DNA of 64,000 nt from a virus, in IMG/VR virus record IMGVR_UViG_3300007609_000013, positions 1 to 64,000 of that record; one strand, written 5' to 3'. The translations under genes and the position numbers were made by a program. This document shows positions 30,635 through 40,041 of this stretch, piece after piece. Positions within the stretch are counted from its first letter, which is position 1. Each line of letters begins with the position of its first letter. The notes beneath the pieces are model-generated. The model searched no databases, was not told the origin of the DNA, and saw only the letters and a program-made list of their open reading frames with translations.

Positions 30635-33283
30635 ATGAATATCAGCACAGATCTCTACAACAAATTAGTAGCACGTTTTCCTAGTCTAAGCATGGGCACA
30701 CAAACTGCCGAAAGCACTGCCGATCCTGAAGAAGCAAGATTGTTTACCTTTGAATACGTGGAACAAGATCATGAACTAGGCACAGTCACAGTCAGCTTGC
30801 TGGCACCTGGCACACTGGAAATCATCTACAGTCGAGGCATCACTGATGCTGTGAAAGACACAGACAACTGGTTTGATTTTTTGCACAGCATGCGAAGATT
30901 TAGTGTGCGCAACGCACTGGATTTTGAAGTACAGGACATCAGCAAGCCGGCACTTAGTCAACAAGATCTTGAAACTCGCAGTCAGCGAGCTACACCGCCA
31001 GTGGTAGGCGAAGGCCGCATGTGGGGCAGTAGAAAAACCTCATATCAAAAGTTGCCTGCTGTCAAACTGATTGTGAGACACACCTCACCAGTGGACACTG
31101 AACGCAGAGGCGCACGCAGCCGACGCATACATAAAATTTTTGCAGAAACTGCTGTAGGTGAAAGATTTTTGCTGCCAACCACCAGTGTGCCTGTGGCCAG
31201 AGTGTATGCCCAACACATTGCTGCAGGTGGCAAGCCCTGGGACAGCATAGCTGAACACATCACAAGATTGGCAGAACAACCACAGGGGCGTGCGCAGGTC
31301 AAGCGTGCCTGCACAGCACCTGGATACCAAGCTTTGATTGCTGCCATACAAGAGGAAAACAACAACATGGAATTACAACTCACAGAAGATCCAGCAGACG
31401 ACCTGCTGGTGGCCAGTGCAGACTATGCTCGACCAGCTGACATGCTGGCAGCAGTGATGGCACTGATTGCCAGAAGAAGCACCAACCCACAGGTGGTGGA
31501 GTTTGCACAAAACTATACCCAAGACACAGCTGGTGCGATTGATCTGGCTAGACAGTGGATTGCCAGTGTGCAGGAAGGTCAGTCAGTGGAAACCACACAG
31601 CCACCGGCACAAGATCCCTCTGGGGAGTTTGACCAGTGGACACACTGGGTCACAGAGAGTGCGGAAGCCGCAGGGGCACTGCAAAATCTTGCACTGGACA
31701 TGACAGGCGAAGATCAAGAAGACGTGGTGCGAATTGCACTGATGATCAAAGATGGTGCAGAGATTGAAGACATTCGCAGAGAAATATTGGATCTTGACAC
31801 TGCACCGCGTGAAGAGATTCTTCGCACCATTGATGACTTTGACAGTGACTTTTTAGCAATGTTGTTTCCTGTGGATCATGAAGAAAGCTACTACGCTGTG
31901 ATGCGTGAGAATCCTGCGGCACCGCGGGATCCAAGCAAAAGTGGTGGCAGTGGATATGATTTGTACCACAAAGATTTCTCAAGTGCGATGCAACACGCAT
32001 ACGACTATGCCAAGAACAAGTTGGGTGTTGACATTGACCCACAAGAGATTGATCACAAGGTTGCAAGTGGTCCTCGCAAACCATCCGCAGGCAAGACCAA
32101 CATCTATCGTTTGATGGACAAAGATGGTAAGAAAGCAGTCCAGATTCAAGTTGCTAATCTCGACGATAAGAAGTTTGAACTCAACATGTATAAAGAGTCT
32201 GTAGAAATGAATGAAGCAAAATCTAAGGAACAGCAGATTGCCGATTTAGAAAAGATGTTAGGTCGTATCAGTGGCAACACTGCTTCAGTGAGAATGAAGA
32301 AGTTTGCTCTTCAGAAAAAGATTGATAAGTTGAAGAACGAAGAAGTTGAACTGGACGATGACGAATTTCACAAGGGCATGCATGTCAAACTAGGCGGTGA
32401 TCCAGACAAGTTTGTTCCGCATAGAAATCGTCCAACCACAGGCGATCACGTAGAACTGAAAGTGCCCAAAAGATATCGTAAAGCACAGGATGTGATCATA
32501 AAGATGTTTGCAAAACTCACTGGTATTGATCCTAGTAAACTGGACGTAGATTACACAACAGGAAGTCGTACAGTAATGATCGACGGTGAAACACCTCATC
32601 CAAGCATACTAAGTGCTCTCAACGGTACACTGGACAAGCTGGACACAGGCGAAATAACAGGATTGTACGAAGCATTCACCACTGCTATTGCACTTGAACC
32701 TAGCTTGGGCGACGAATACAAAACAGCAGTTGACATCATCAGCAAGTATCGTCCGCAGGGTGTGACCGCAGAGCCTGAAAAAATGGATGATCACTATGAA
32801 ATTGTGGTTGATGGTCCTGCCAAAGCAATGCGTGAATTGGAACGTGAAATCCGAGCGGCTGGTGTGAGAATGCGAGCCACAGAAGATGCAGAAGCTGTGA
32901 TCAGCGATGTGGACGAGGACGACGAAATTGTGCTGGGTAACGTGGAAGTAGACGGTACACCAGTTGAAAAATTTGTGTTGTATCCTATGGGCGGTGGTGT
33001 AGATGCATTTGGCAAAACCTTCAACAGCATGGAAGACATGTTGAAGTATGCTGAACAACAGCACGGCGGAGTCGCTGAAGCTGTGGAAGACCTTGAAGAA
33101 GACAATGCATTCAACACAGCGGCAGCCGAAGCGGCACTGGCTGACAAAAAAGAGTTTGAATTCAACGGCAAAACATATCCTGTAAAAATGAGCAAGGAAG
33201 CTGCCCGCAAGTTGGTGGGTGAGAACTTGGATCATGATTCGGCACTTGATCACATAAAGCAATTAGCAGGCTTGTTGCGATGA
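30635..33283 (+). CDS. Large hypothetical, probable virion-internal protein
   Basis: An 882-residue acidic protein from ATG 30635, chosen over a frame extension that lies in the SGNH gene. An N-terminal domain (MNISTDLYNKLVARFPSLSM to about residue 240) is followed by helical acidic linkers, a Gly/Lys-rich middle (SGGSGYDLYHKDF), a coiled-coil-like stretch near 540-580, and alpha/beta blocks including KVPKRYRKAQDVIIKMFAKL. No enzyme motif is recognised. Its size and late-type start suggest a packaged or core protein. Base composition shifts from GC-richer to typical within the gene, near 32 kb. Confidence 0.72.
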   Translation: MNISTDLYNKLVARFPSLSMGTQTAESTADPEEARLFTFEYVEQDHELGTVTVSLLAPGTLEIIYSRGITDAVKDTDNWFDFLHSMRRFSVRNALDFEVQDISKPALSQQDLETRSQRATPPVVGEGRMWGSRKTSYQKLPAVKLIVRHTSPVDTERRGARSRRIHKIFAETAVGERFLLPTTSVPVARVYAQHIAAGGKPWDSIAEHITRLAEQPQGRAQVKRACTAPGYQALIAAIQEENNNMELQLTEDPADDLLVASADYARPADMLAAVMALIARRSTNPQVVEFAQNYTQDTAGAIDLARQWIASVQEGQSVETTQPPAQDPSGEFDQWTHWVTESAEAAGALQNLALDMTGEDQEDVVRIALMIKDGAEIEDIRREILDLDTAPREEILRTIDDFDSDFLAMLFPVDHEESYYAVMRENPAAPRDPSKSGGSGYDLYHKDFSSAMQHAYDYAKNKLGVDIDPQEIDHKVASGPRKPSAGKTNIYRLMDKDGKKAVQIQVANLDDKKFELNMYKESVEMNEAKSKEQQIADLEKMLGRISGNTASVRMKKFALQKKIDKLKNEEVELDDDEFHKGMHVKLGGDPDKFVPHRNRPTTGDHVELKVPKRYRKAQDVIIKMFAKLTGIDPSKLDVDYTTGSRTVMIDGETPHPSILSALNGTLDKLDTGEITGLYEAFTTAIALEPSLGDEYKTAVDIISKYRPQGVTAEPEKMDDHYEIVVDGPAKAMRELEREIRAAGVRMRATEDAEAVISDVDEDDEIVLGNVEVDGTPVEKFVLYPMGGGVDAFGKTFNSMEDMLKYAEQQHGGVAEAVEDLEEDNAFNTAAAEAALADKKEFEFNGKTYPVKMSKEAARKLVGENLDHDSALDHIKQLAGLLR

Positions 33284-33525
33284 CTACGATTGTGCTGGTG
33301 TTCCAGTTGCTGTACATGGATTGGACACCAGCATCCGAAGTCACTATCAGCCAACGAGCTTTTAACAGCAAAGAAGAATGTGCTGAATTCATCAATGGCC
33401 TTGTGGCAGATGGCACAGACACAGTATGGGTCGATGACAACTATGCCTTCGACTTTGTTACACCAGACAACATAAGATTTGTAGGCGGATGTTACACTCC
33501 GCAAGAATACATGCGTCTACCTTAG
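33280..33525 (+). CDS. Hypothetical small protein
   Basis: An 81-residue protein whose ATG overlaps the stop of the large gene. It has a hydrophobic start (TTIVLVFQLLYMDW), then RAFNSKEECAEFINGL, a layout seen in small phage proteins of unknown function. The hydrophobic start could be a beta strand rather than a signal peptide. Confidence 0.65.
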   Translation: MTTIVLVFQLLYMDWTPASEVTISQRAFNSKEECAEFINGLVADGTDTVWVDDNYAFDFVTPDNIRFVGGCYTPQEYMRLP

Positions 33526-33571
33526 AATTTGCCTTGGGACCGTTATAGCGAGGCAATGGGTGTGGTTAGCC

Positions 33572-33602
33572 CAGCAACAGCGATTCGCTACCGCTGTTGC
33601 TG
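33572..33602 (+). terminator. Hairpin ending the late gene block
   Basis: An 11-bp perfect stem (CAGCAACAGCG/CGCTGTTGCTG) with a 9-base loop lies between the late gene block and the gp32 promoter. It has no strong T tract. Confidence 0.65.
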
Positions 33603-33620
33603 AATTAACTAAAATAAAGG

Positions 33621-33649
33621 TTGACAAAAACCTATTTGATAAATATAAT
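33621..33649 (+). promoter_or_regulatory. Consensus sigma-70 promoter of the gp32 operon
   Basis: TTGACA at 33621-33626, a 17-bp spacer and TATAAT at 33644-33649: both hexamers match the bacterial consensus exactly. Confidence 0.9.
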
Positions 33650-33735
33650 AGTGTACGATGCAAAGTAAAAGCGTCGTATGCACTAGGCATACACAGGCAA
33701 AGAGCAAAAAATAGGCAATATTAGGAGGCACTATC
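33650..33735 (+). promoter_or_regulatory. Structured gp32 mRNA leader
   Basis: The roughly 80-base leader can form TACGATGC with GCGTCGTA, or a GTATGC/GCATAC hairpin that shares bases with it, followed by an unstructured A-rich stretch before AGGAGG. T4 gp32 represses its own translation through a folded leader followed by an A/U-rich region; the same logic could apply here. Regulation is inferred. Confidence 0.45.
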
Positions 33736-34743
33736 ATGGCATCATTAGCAGAAATACGAGCTCGTCTTCAGGCAAAAGAAGACAACGGGCGATCACAATC
33801 CACAGGCGGCGACAACGCCATTTACCCACACTGGAACATTCAAGAAGGCGAAAGCTGTACACTTCGTTTCTTACCAGACGGGGATCCAAACAACACTTTC
33901 TTTTGGGCAGAACGCCTAATGATCAAACTGCCATTCTCTGGCATCAAAGGCGAAATGGACAGTAAACCAGTTATTGTAAACGTACCCTGCGTTGAAATGT
34001 GGCAGGAAGCATGTCCAGTTTTGGCAGAAGTTCGCACTTGGTTCAAGGACAGTTCACTGGAAGACATGGGTCGCAAGTATTGGAAAAAACGCAGTTATGT
34101 ATTCCAAGGATTTGTACGTGAAAATCCATTGCAAGAAGATACACCTGCCAACCCAATTCGCAGATTCATCATTGGGCCACAACTGTTTGCACCAATCAAA
34201 GATGCACTGATGGACCCAGAGTTGGAAGAACTGCCCACCGATTATACCGCAGGACTTGACTTTGTGATCAAGAAAACTTCAAAAGGTGGTTATGCGGATT
34301 ACAGTACTTCAAAGTGGGCACGCAAGGAAACTGCATTAACCGAAGCTGAACAGGCTGCCATTGAGCAACACGGTCTTTACACACTAAACGACTTCTTGCC
34401 CAAAAAGCCCAGTGAAACAGAACTGCAAATCATCAAACAAATGTTTGAAGATTCAGTAGATGGTCAGCCATATGATCCAGACAAGTATGGTCAGTACTAT
34501 CGCCCAGCAGGCATGGCTGCTCCTGCAGGTGCTGTTGCCCCTACTCCGGCACCAACAAACCAGCCACAGTCAGCACCAATTCCGGAAGTCAAAGAAACAG
34601 CCGCTGTTGATTCGACACCACCGTTTGATGTTGATGAAAAACCAGCCGAAGCGTCGGCATCAGTTGAAACAGAAGCTAAACCGTCTGGCGATCGTGCACA
34701 AGATATCTTGGCAATGATTCGCAGTAGACAATCATCTTCCTAA
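33736..34743 (+). CDS. gp32: Single-stranded DNA-binding protein gp32
   Basis: A 335-residue gp32. The basic N-terminal cooperativity segment (MASLAEIRARLQAK) is followed by the OB-fold core with NIQEGESCTLRFLPDGD and a Cys/His region around PCVEMWQEACPV. The C-terminus is an acidic, Pro/Ala-rich tail of the kind that recruits UvsY, gp61 and gp59 in T4. It coats ssDNA in replication and recombination. It has its own strong promoter and an AGGAGG site, and uvsX follows. Confidence 0.93.
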   Translation: MASLAEIRARLQAKEDNGRSQSTGGDNAIYPHWNIQEGESCTLRFLPDGDPNNTFFWAERLMIKLPFSGIKGEMDSKPVIVNVPCVEMWQEACPVLAEVRTWFKDSSLEDMGRKYWKKRSYVFQGFVRENPLQEDTPANPIRRFIIGPQLFAPIKDALMDPELEELPTDYTAGLDFVIKKTSKGGYADYSTSKWARKETALTEAEQAAIEQHGLYTLNDFLPKKPSETELQIIKQMFEDSVDGQPYDPDKYGQYYRPAGMAAPAGAVAPTPAPTNQPQSAPIPEVKETAAVDSTPPFDVDEKPAEASASVETEAKPSGDRAQDILAMIRSRQSSS

Positions 34744-34815
34744 GATAAAACAAGGTCCTAACGGATATGAGCGAAGAGTCTATGCACCGCCTTGCTCATT
34801 TATTTGGAGCATTTA

Positions 34816-35892
34816 ATGGCAAAACCTTTTGACGTAAGTAAATTTAGAAAAGACATCACAAAAAGCATTGATGGTCTTAGTATCGGGTTCAATGACCCAA
34901 CTGATTGGATCTCAACAGGAAACTATGCATTAAACTATCTTGTATCAGGTGATTTCCATCGTGGTATTCCACTAGGCAAGGTTACTGTATTTGCAGGCGA
35001 GTCTGGATCAGGTAAAAGTTTTATGTGCAGTGGAAGTATTGTACGTCATGCACAGCAACAAGGCATCTATGTAGTGCTGATTGACAGCGAAAACGCACTA
35101 GACGAAAGTTGGTTACACGCATTAGGTGTCGACACCAGCGAAGAAAAACTGCTCAAACTCAGCATGGCAATGATTGACGATGTTGCCAAAACCATTTCTA
35201 CATTCATGAAAGACTACAAGACCATCGAAGAAGAAGAACGGCCTAAAGTGTTGTTTGTTGTCGATAGTCTTGGCATGTTAATGAGTCCAACAGAACTTAA
35301 CCAGTTTGAAGCAGGTGATATGAAAGGTGACATGGGCCGCAAAGCCAAAGCACTCAAAGCACTTGTTACCAACTGTGTTAACATGTTTGGAGCACACAAT
35401 GTTGGCATGGTGTGTACCAACCACACATATGCTAGCCAAGACATGTTTGATCCAGATGACAAAATTGCAGGTGGGCAAGGCTTTATCTATGCAAGCAGTA
35501 TTGTGGTTGCAATGAAGAAGTTAAAGCTAAAGGAAGATGCCGACGGCAACAAAGTAAGTCAAGTATTGGGCATACGATCCGGTTGCAAAGTGATGAAAAG
35601 TCGTTATGCTAAACCTTTTGAAAGTGTGCAGTTAAAAATCCCATACGAAACAGGACTTGATCCATATAGTGGTCTTTTGGAGTTGTTTGAAAAAGCAGGG
35701 CTAATTACAAAAGACGGCAACAAGCTCAAATACGTCAGCAAGTCAGGCAACGAAATCAAAGAATTTCGCAAGAATTGGACAGGCGAGTGTCTTGATGTAG
35801 TCATTGGTGATTTGCAAAGCAGCGGAAGTGTTGAACTAGAAGCCAAAGTTGACGTTGACGTCGACGTAGAAGAACAAGAGGCAGCTGAATAA
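34816..35892 (+). CDS. uvsX: UvsX recombinase
   Basis: A 358-residue RecA-family recombinase from ATG 34816; eight upstream codons in frame lack a better start. Walker A is GESGSGKS at 61-68 and Walker B is VLFVVD at 145-150. IAGGQGFIYAS near residue 215 fits loop L2. An acidic tail (DVDVDVEEQEAAE) ends the protein. It drives strand exchange for recombination-dependent replication with gp32 and UvsY, its neighbours here. Confidence 0.95.
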   Translation: MAKPFDVSKFRKDITKSIDGLSIGFNDPTDWISTGNYALNYLVSGDFHRGIPLGKVTVFAGESGSGKSFMCSGSIVRHAQQQGIYVVLIDSENALDESWLHALGVDTSEEKLLKLSMAMIDDVAKTISTFMKDYKTIEEEERPKVLFVVDSLGMLMSPTELNQFEAGDMKGDMGRKAKALKALVTNCVNMFGAHNVGMVCTNHTYASQDMFDPDDKIAGGQGFIYASSIVVAMKKLKLKEDADGNKVSQVLGIRSGCKVMKSRYAKPFESVQLKIPYETGLDPYSGLLELFEKAGLITKDGNKLKYVSKSGNEIKEFRKNWTGECLDVVIGDLQSSGSVELEAKVDVDVDVEEQEAAE

Positions 35893-36105
35893 ATGGAAAA
35901 AGAATTACTAGAAGCAATGTACAATGCGTTTGTAAAGTATGTGTCGGGTAAGGAAAAACAAGGATGCGTTGATCATGTGGTTGCAGACATCATTGATGCT
36001 GGCGCCGACGAAGAAACGTTGGTTTACTTGAGCAACGTGGACAGATATCTCAAGCAGTCAATATCCGAGCAAGCAGACATTGACACTTACCACGAGGATG
36101 AGTAA
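35893..36105 (+). CDS. Hypothetical small acidic protein
   Basis: A 70-residue helical acidic protein, MEKELLEAMYNAFVKYVSGK, directly after uvsX with no gap. No family is recognised. It is probably expressed with uvsX. Confidence 0.68.
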   Translation: MEKELLEAMYNAFVKYVSGKEKQGCVDHVVADIIDAGADEETLVYLSNVDRYLKQSISEQADIDTYHEDE

Positions 36106-36110
36106 ACACT

Positions 36111-36569
36111 GTGACATGGTATTCCAAGGTAACAGATGACCTAGGTGCGATTCCAAATTTTATTTTTTTCTATGAGCAAGAAATAGAACAAGCCAAGCGA
36201 GAATGTGCTGTAAAAGGCAACCTGGAAAAAAATATCTCGTCCTTGCCAGGAATCACAGAACACAGGTTTAATCAACTTCAAGAAATCGAAGCAGTGCTAA
36301 ACTTTCTCAACATACAGCTGAGAAAGATTCGACGCAAACACTTTCAAAAATATCTAGAAAACTATCAGCGTGCACTCAGCAGTAGAGATGCTGAAAAATA
36401 CGTAGACGGTGAAGACGAAGTGGTTGACTTTGAAACCATCATTAACGAAGTGGCACTGTTGAGAAACAAATGGTTGGGCATAATGAAAGGTCTTGAAGCA
36501 AAGCAGTGGCAAATGGGTCACATAACACGACTGAGAACAGCAGGAATGGAAGATGTCACTATTGGCTGA
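36111..36569 (+). CDS. uvsY: UvsY-like recombination mediator
   Basis: A 152-residue helical protein starting with GTG. Residues 60-152 (LNIQLRKIRRKHFQKYL, then NEVALLRNKWLGIMKGLEAK and GHITRLRTAGMEDVTIG) fit UvsY of marine T4-like phages. Its place after uvsX supports the call. UvsY loads UvsX onto gp32-coated DNA. T4 UvsY has 137 residues. Confidence 0.75.
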   Translation: MTWYSKVTDDLGAIPNFIFFYEQEIEQAKRECAVKGNLEKNISSLPGITEHRFNQLQEIEAVLNFLNIQLRKIRRKHFQKYLENYQRALSSRDAEKYVDGEDEVVDFETIINEVALLRNKWLGIMKGLEAKQWQMGHITRLRTAGMEDVTIG

Positions 36570-36822
36570 AATTGATCTTGAACAGCACTATAGAGAAATG
36601 ACAGGGTGTGTTAGATCGATCAACAGTGTATGGAAGCACATGAACGAAGGCGAGCAGGCTCATTGCAAAGAGTTGGCCAATGATTTGTATGATACTTGGG
36701 ATAAACTACAACACTGTTACTATACTCACGACGAAGATCAACTAGAATATGTGTATGCACTGTATTCCAGCATACTCAATGATTATCAAACATACGCAAC
36801 CTGGGCAACACTGAGAAAATAG
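36553..36822 (+). CDS. Hypothetical helical protein
   Basis: An 89-residue acidic helical protein (MSLLAEIDLEQHYREMTG, then a Tyr/Asp-rich second half) overlapping the end of uvsY by 17 bases. The family is unknown. Confidence 0.66.
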   Translation: MSLLAEIDLEQHYREMTGCVRSINSVWKHMNEGEQAHCKELANDLYDTWDKLQHCYYTHDEDQLEYVYALYSSILNDYQTYATWATLRK

Positions 36823-36823
36823 C

Positions 36824-37582
36824 ATGCTACCATCTTTTGAATCACACAACCAAAGTCATCAACACAGTCTAGCAACACTGGAAGTATTAGATGAATTCAC
36901 TAGTTTTATGGAGAGCATTGACACTGTGGTAGACATGGGCTGTGGCCATGGCAATGATGTTTTTTGGTGGGCCACCAGACGAGATCCAGAACCTCCACAT
37001 GTGCCGAGAAACTACAATGTTATCGGTGTTGATAAACAGATCAGTAGACAAAATCCTAATCTTGCCAACTGCTCAAATGTTGAAATCAAAGTAGCAGATT
37101 TTGAAACTGTGGATTTGCCAGCTGGCACTGTGGATGTGTTGTGGTGTCACAACAGTTTTCATTTTGCAAAAAATCCTCTAGCAACCCTGCAACACTGGAA
37201 CAGTCTTGTCAGCGATGGTGGATTTATCTATCTGTGTTTGCCATACACTGCGAACAGGCATTACAATCAATTTAGTGGCAAATCTCAGTCTCACAGTTTT
37301 TTCCACTACATGCCCAGCAACACTGTGTACATGCTAGCTTGTGCTGGTTTTGATCTCAGTGACAGCAGATTTGTAAAATTTGACGGTGATGTGTTTTTTC
37401 ACATCGCAGGATACAAAGATACCAGCGAAGTGGACTACAACTTGACCTGGTATGAACTTGCTGAAACCGGCAGACTGCCCAGTAGTTTGTGTAGTACTAT
37501 TCAACGCAAAGGTTATGTTGATGACTATGAGTTGGTAGGTGAGTGGTTCAATGGCAGTCGTTGTAGTTTCGACAAGCAGTAA
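36824..37582 (+). CDS. Class I SAM-dependent methyltransferase
   Basis: A 252-residue methyltransferase. Motif I is VVDMGCGHGNDVFWW at about 35-49, a motif II-like VIGVDK follows at about 67, and VLWCHNSFHFAKNP fits motif IV. The class is usually active on small molecules, sugars or lipids; the substrate is unknown. It directly follows the recombination genes and ends convergently with a glycosyltransferase-like gene, overlapping it by 58 bases. Confidence 0.85.
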   Translation: MLPSFESHNQSHQHSLATLEVLDEFTSFMESIDTVVDMGCGHGNDVFWWATRRDPEPPHVPRNYNVIGVDKQISRQNPNLANCSNVEIKVADFETVDLPAGTVDVLWCHNSFHFAKNPLATLQHWNSLVSDGGFIYLCLPYTANRHYNQFSGKSQSHSFFHYMPSNTVYMLACAGFDLSDSRFVKFDGDVFFHIAGYKDTSEVDYNLTWYELAETGRLPSSLCSTIQRKGYVDDYELVGEWFNGSRCSFDKQ

Positions 37583-38394
37583 TTTTCAATTCTTCTAAAA
37601 GGCACTCCTTTGGCTATTTCTTCCACAGTCCATTCTGTGTGAGCAATCTTCAACAGCCACTCCTGTCTGTTGGTGCAGTCTACTCCGTGATATAGAGAGT
37701 TTGAGCTAGACTCTACTGGGATACCTTTTAATAATGCTTGCAATCCTGTGTTACTGGTGTGGGTAATCAGCCTACGGCAGTCTGTGAGAAGTTCGTAAAA
37801 ATCAAAATCATCATATGTGCCTGGAATTTTTCGTGGGTAGCTGATTTCAACATTTTTGTCTTGTAAATCTGGTATAGGACATCGAGGATGAATTCTCACT
37901 ATGATTTTGTTGTTGTATTGTAGTCCAACTTGTTGTACAATTTTTTGTATCCACTCGCTCTGAGGTGGCATGTTCTTCCACAATTCACTACGATCATGTT
38001 GTCCGCATACGAGAATATGTCCGTGTGTGTTATCCTGCCAGTCTTCGAGTTTTACATTTAACTTGCTTGGACGGCCAATATCCAAAGGAAGATCCGTGCC
38101 GTAGTATCCTGTATTATCAATGTGATCCACTGCCACACGCCATGTGTGATTTCTTGCAAGAGCACCCACTTCTAGTATTATCACAGGTTTGCCTTGATTG
38201 ATATAATGTTGATATATTTCCTGAAACGGTGTCATTCTGCCGTGCCACAACACACTCCAAATCACTGCACAATCTGCGTGCAGGCTGTATTCCACAATCT
38301 CATGATGAGTATTTTGATGTATATAATCAACAAATGCATGGTAGACTGGTTTGCCAGCTATGCTAACACAATCAGGAAAAATACTAAATTTCAT
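37525..38394 (-). CDS. GT-B-like glycan transferase (related family member 1)
   Basis: A 289-residue protein from ATG 38394. The C-terminal half (IIVRIHPRCPIPDL, then ITHTSNTGLQALLKGIPV) has the layout of the nucleotide-binding half of GT-B capsule/Kdo/glycerophosphate transferases. GTAAATA plus four bases precedes the ATG. It is related in layout to the genes at 39226, 40016 and 40860. Donor and acceptor are unknown. Confidence 0.62.
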   Translation of the reverse strand: MKFSIFPDCVSIAGKPVYHAFVDYIHQNTHHEIVEYSLHADCAVIWSVLWHGRMTPFQEIYQHYINQGKPVIILEVGALARNHTWRVAVDHIDNTGYYGTDLPLDIGRPSKLNVKLEDWQDNTHGHILVCGQHDRSELWKNMPPQSEWIQKIVQQVGLQYNNKIIVRIHPRCPIPDLQDKNVEISYPRKIPGTYDDFDFYELLTDCRRLITHTSNTGLQALLKGIPVESSSNSLYHGVDCTNRQEWLLKIAHTEWTVEEIAKGVPFRRIENYCLSKLQRLPLNHSPTNS

Positions 38395-38407
38395 ATGGTA
38401 TTTACAG

Positions 38408-38414
38408 CTAAATA
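38408..38414 (+). promoter_or_regulatory. Late promoter of the glycan operon
   Basis: CTAAATA followed by TACT lies 30 bases before ATG 38445. The leader has AAAGG. Confidence 0.55.
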
Positions 38415-38444
38415 TACTATTATTAAAAAATTCAAAGGTGCAAA

Positions 38445-39236
38445 ATGTCAAATATAATAGCCGCAACCTGCTTTGGCCCTGATGGTTATCAGCAATATGG
38501 TCGTAGAATGCTGGAAAGCTTTCGGCAACACTGGCCAAAAAATGTTACACTGTACGCATATTTAGATGAGCCGATCACAGAAGATCAAAGTGTGTCTGCA
38601 GACAACATTGTGTATAAAATTCTGAATAATAGAGGGCTAGTGCATTTCAAAAACAAACATCTGCACAATCCTAGAGCAAGAGGACTTGCACCAGAACAAA
38701 TGAAAAACGGCAAGCAAAATTATGCGTGGGACGCTGTTCGCTTCGCTCACAAAGTGTTTGCATATGCCGAGGCAGCCACAACTACTGGGTGCGACATTGC
38801 TGTTTGGCTAGATGGGGATACTTTTACACACAGTTTGGTCACAGAACAAACCATTGAAAGTTGGTGCCCAAGTAATAAGTTTGCAGGATTCCTAGACAGA
38901 CCGTGGTTGTATACCGAAACCGGATTTCATATTTTTCGCATGAATCATCCAATTTCCAAACAGTTTGTGCAAAAATGGATTGATATGTACACACAAGAAA
39001 AAGTTTTTGATCTCAGTGGATACACAGACTGTCACACCTACGATCATGTGAGAAAACAATACGATCAGCGTTATTGGTACAATCTCAGTCCAGGGTTCGA
39101 ACATCCACACCCCTTTATAAATGGAGTGTTGGGCGAAGTAATGGATCACATGAAAGGGCCGAGAAAAAGCAAAGGATCTAGTCATAAAAAAGATCTAGTA
39201 GTAGAAAGAGATGGGTATTGGAACAATGTTACTTGA
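38445..39236 (+). CDS. GT-A-type glycosyltransferase
   Basis: A 263-residue protein. An N-terminal nucleotide-sugar-binding start (NIIAATCFGPDGYQQYG) is followed by IAVWLDGDTF near residue 122, whose DGD is a metal/nucleotide-binding DxD motif. The rest contains a TGFHIFRMNHP segment. It heads an operon of overlapping genes running to 45819. The substrate is unknown. Confidence 0.75.
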   Translation: MSNIIAATCFGPDGYQQYGRRMLESFRQHWPKNVTLYAYLDEPITEDQSVSADNIVYKILNNRGLVHFKNKHLHNPRARGLAPEQMKNGKQNYAWDAVRFAHKVFAYAEAATTTGCDIAVWLDGDTFTHSLVTEQTIESWCPSNKFAGFLDRPWLYTETGFHIFRMNHPISKQFVQKWIDMYTQEKVFDLSGYTDCHTYDHVRKQYDQRYWYNLSPGFEHPHPFINGVLGEVMDHMKGPRKSKGSSHKKDLVVERDGYWNNVT

Positions 39237-40041
39237 TCTTCATTGTCCGCCAAATCAAGACAGCAAAGCATATTTTATTTTTGATGCTATCAGCAACTGT
39301 TATGAGACTCGAAGAAAGAAAACACGAGTACTAGACAAAAATGCTGTACAGGTGTTTTGGGGTTTGGCAAACGGTAACAGTCAAGCAATTTATCATTGCG
39401 AAATGCAGAAAATACCATATATTTTTGTAGACATGCCCTACACTCACAGATGGACCAAGCATGATATTGATTGGAGTATGCAAAATGCACTATGGAGAAT
39501 TGTGCCTAACAACATACACATTACAAAATCACAAGAGTTTGACAATCAAAGATACAAAGACCTCAACATTCAAACAAAAGATTGGAACACACAAGGTTCA
39601 AAAATATTAATTTGTCCTAGCAGCTATGCACTAACAAGACACATTACTGGATTGAGTGACAGTCACTGGGCCGACAGCGTGGCTGCAAAATGCAGAGAAT
39701 TGTATCCAGACTTGATCACTATGATAAGATACAAACCACGTGCCAACGGCACCAGTGGTCCTGATGTAGAACCTATTGACTTTACAAATTGTTTTGCTAC
39801 CGTAACACTTGCAAGCATGGTTGGTGTAGAAGGCACTTTGCAAGGAATACCAAATCTAATTACTGCTAGCGGAGTAAGTCCTGCAGAAGATGTGAGCACT
39901 ATGTTGGGTGATCCATTGGTGTATCCTGCAAGACAACAATGGATCAACACGCTGGCAAACTATCAGTATAGTTTAGATGAAATAAAAAATAATAAGATAG
40001 GACATATAATAGAAAATGTTGTACGCATACATAACAGGTAA
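39226..40041 (+). CDS. GT-B-like glycan transferase (member 2)
   Basis: A 271-residue protein from ATG 39226 (TTGGAACA upstream; an ATG 15 bases earlier is also possible). The C-terminal half carries MVGVEGTLQGIPNLITAS, the same layout (Ser/Asn or Val-Glu, then AL/TL-x-GIP) as the neighbouring members. The substrate is unknown. Confidence 0.62.
   Translation: MLLDLHCPPNQDSKAYFIFDAISNCYETRRKKTRVLDKNAVQVFWGLANGNSQAIYHCEMQKIPYIFVDMPYTHRWTKHDIDWSMQNALWRIVPNNIHITKSQEFDNQRYKDLNIQTKDWNTQGSKILICPSSYALTRHITGLSDSHWADSVAAKCRELYPDLITMIRYKPRANGTSGPDVEPIDFTNCFATVTLASMVGVEGTLQGIPNLITASGVSPAEDVSTMLGDPLVYPARQQWINTLANYQYSLDEIKNNKIGHIIENVVRIHNR

Noticed and set aside
32609-33262. 217-residue minus frame rich in Phe/His/Cys
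   Set aside because: It is antisense to the large gene at 30635, which has clear acidic coding character. The composition is that of a mirror frame.
38395-38538. Upstream extension of the minus gene ending at 37525
   Set aside because: It crosses the late promoter of the opposite operon. ATG 38394 starts the conserved region.
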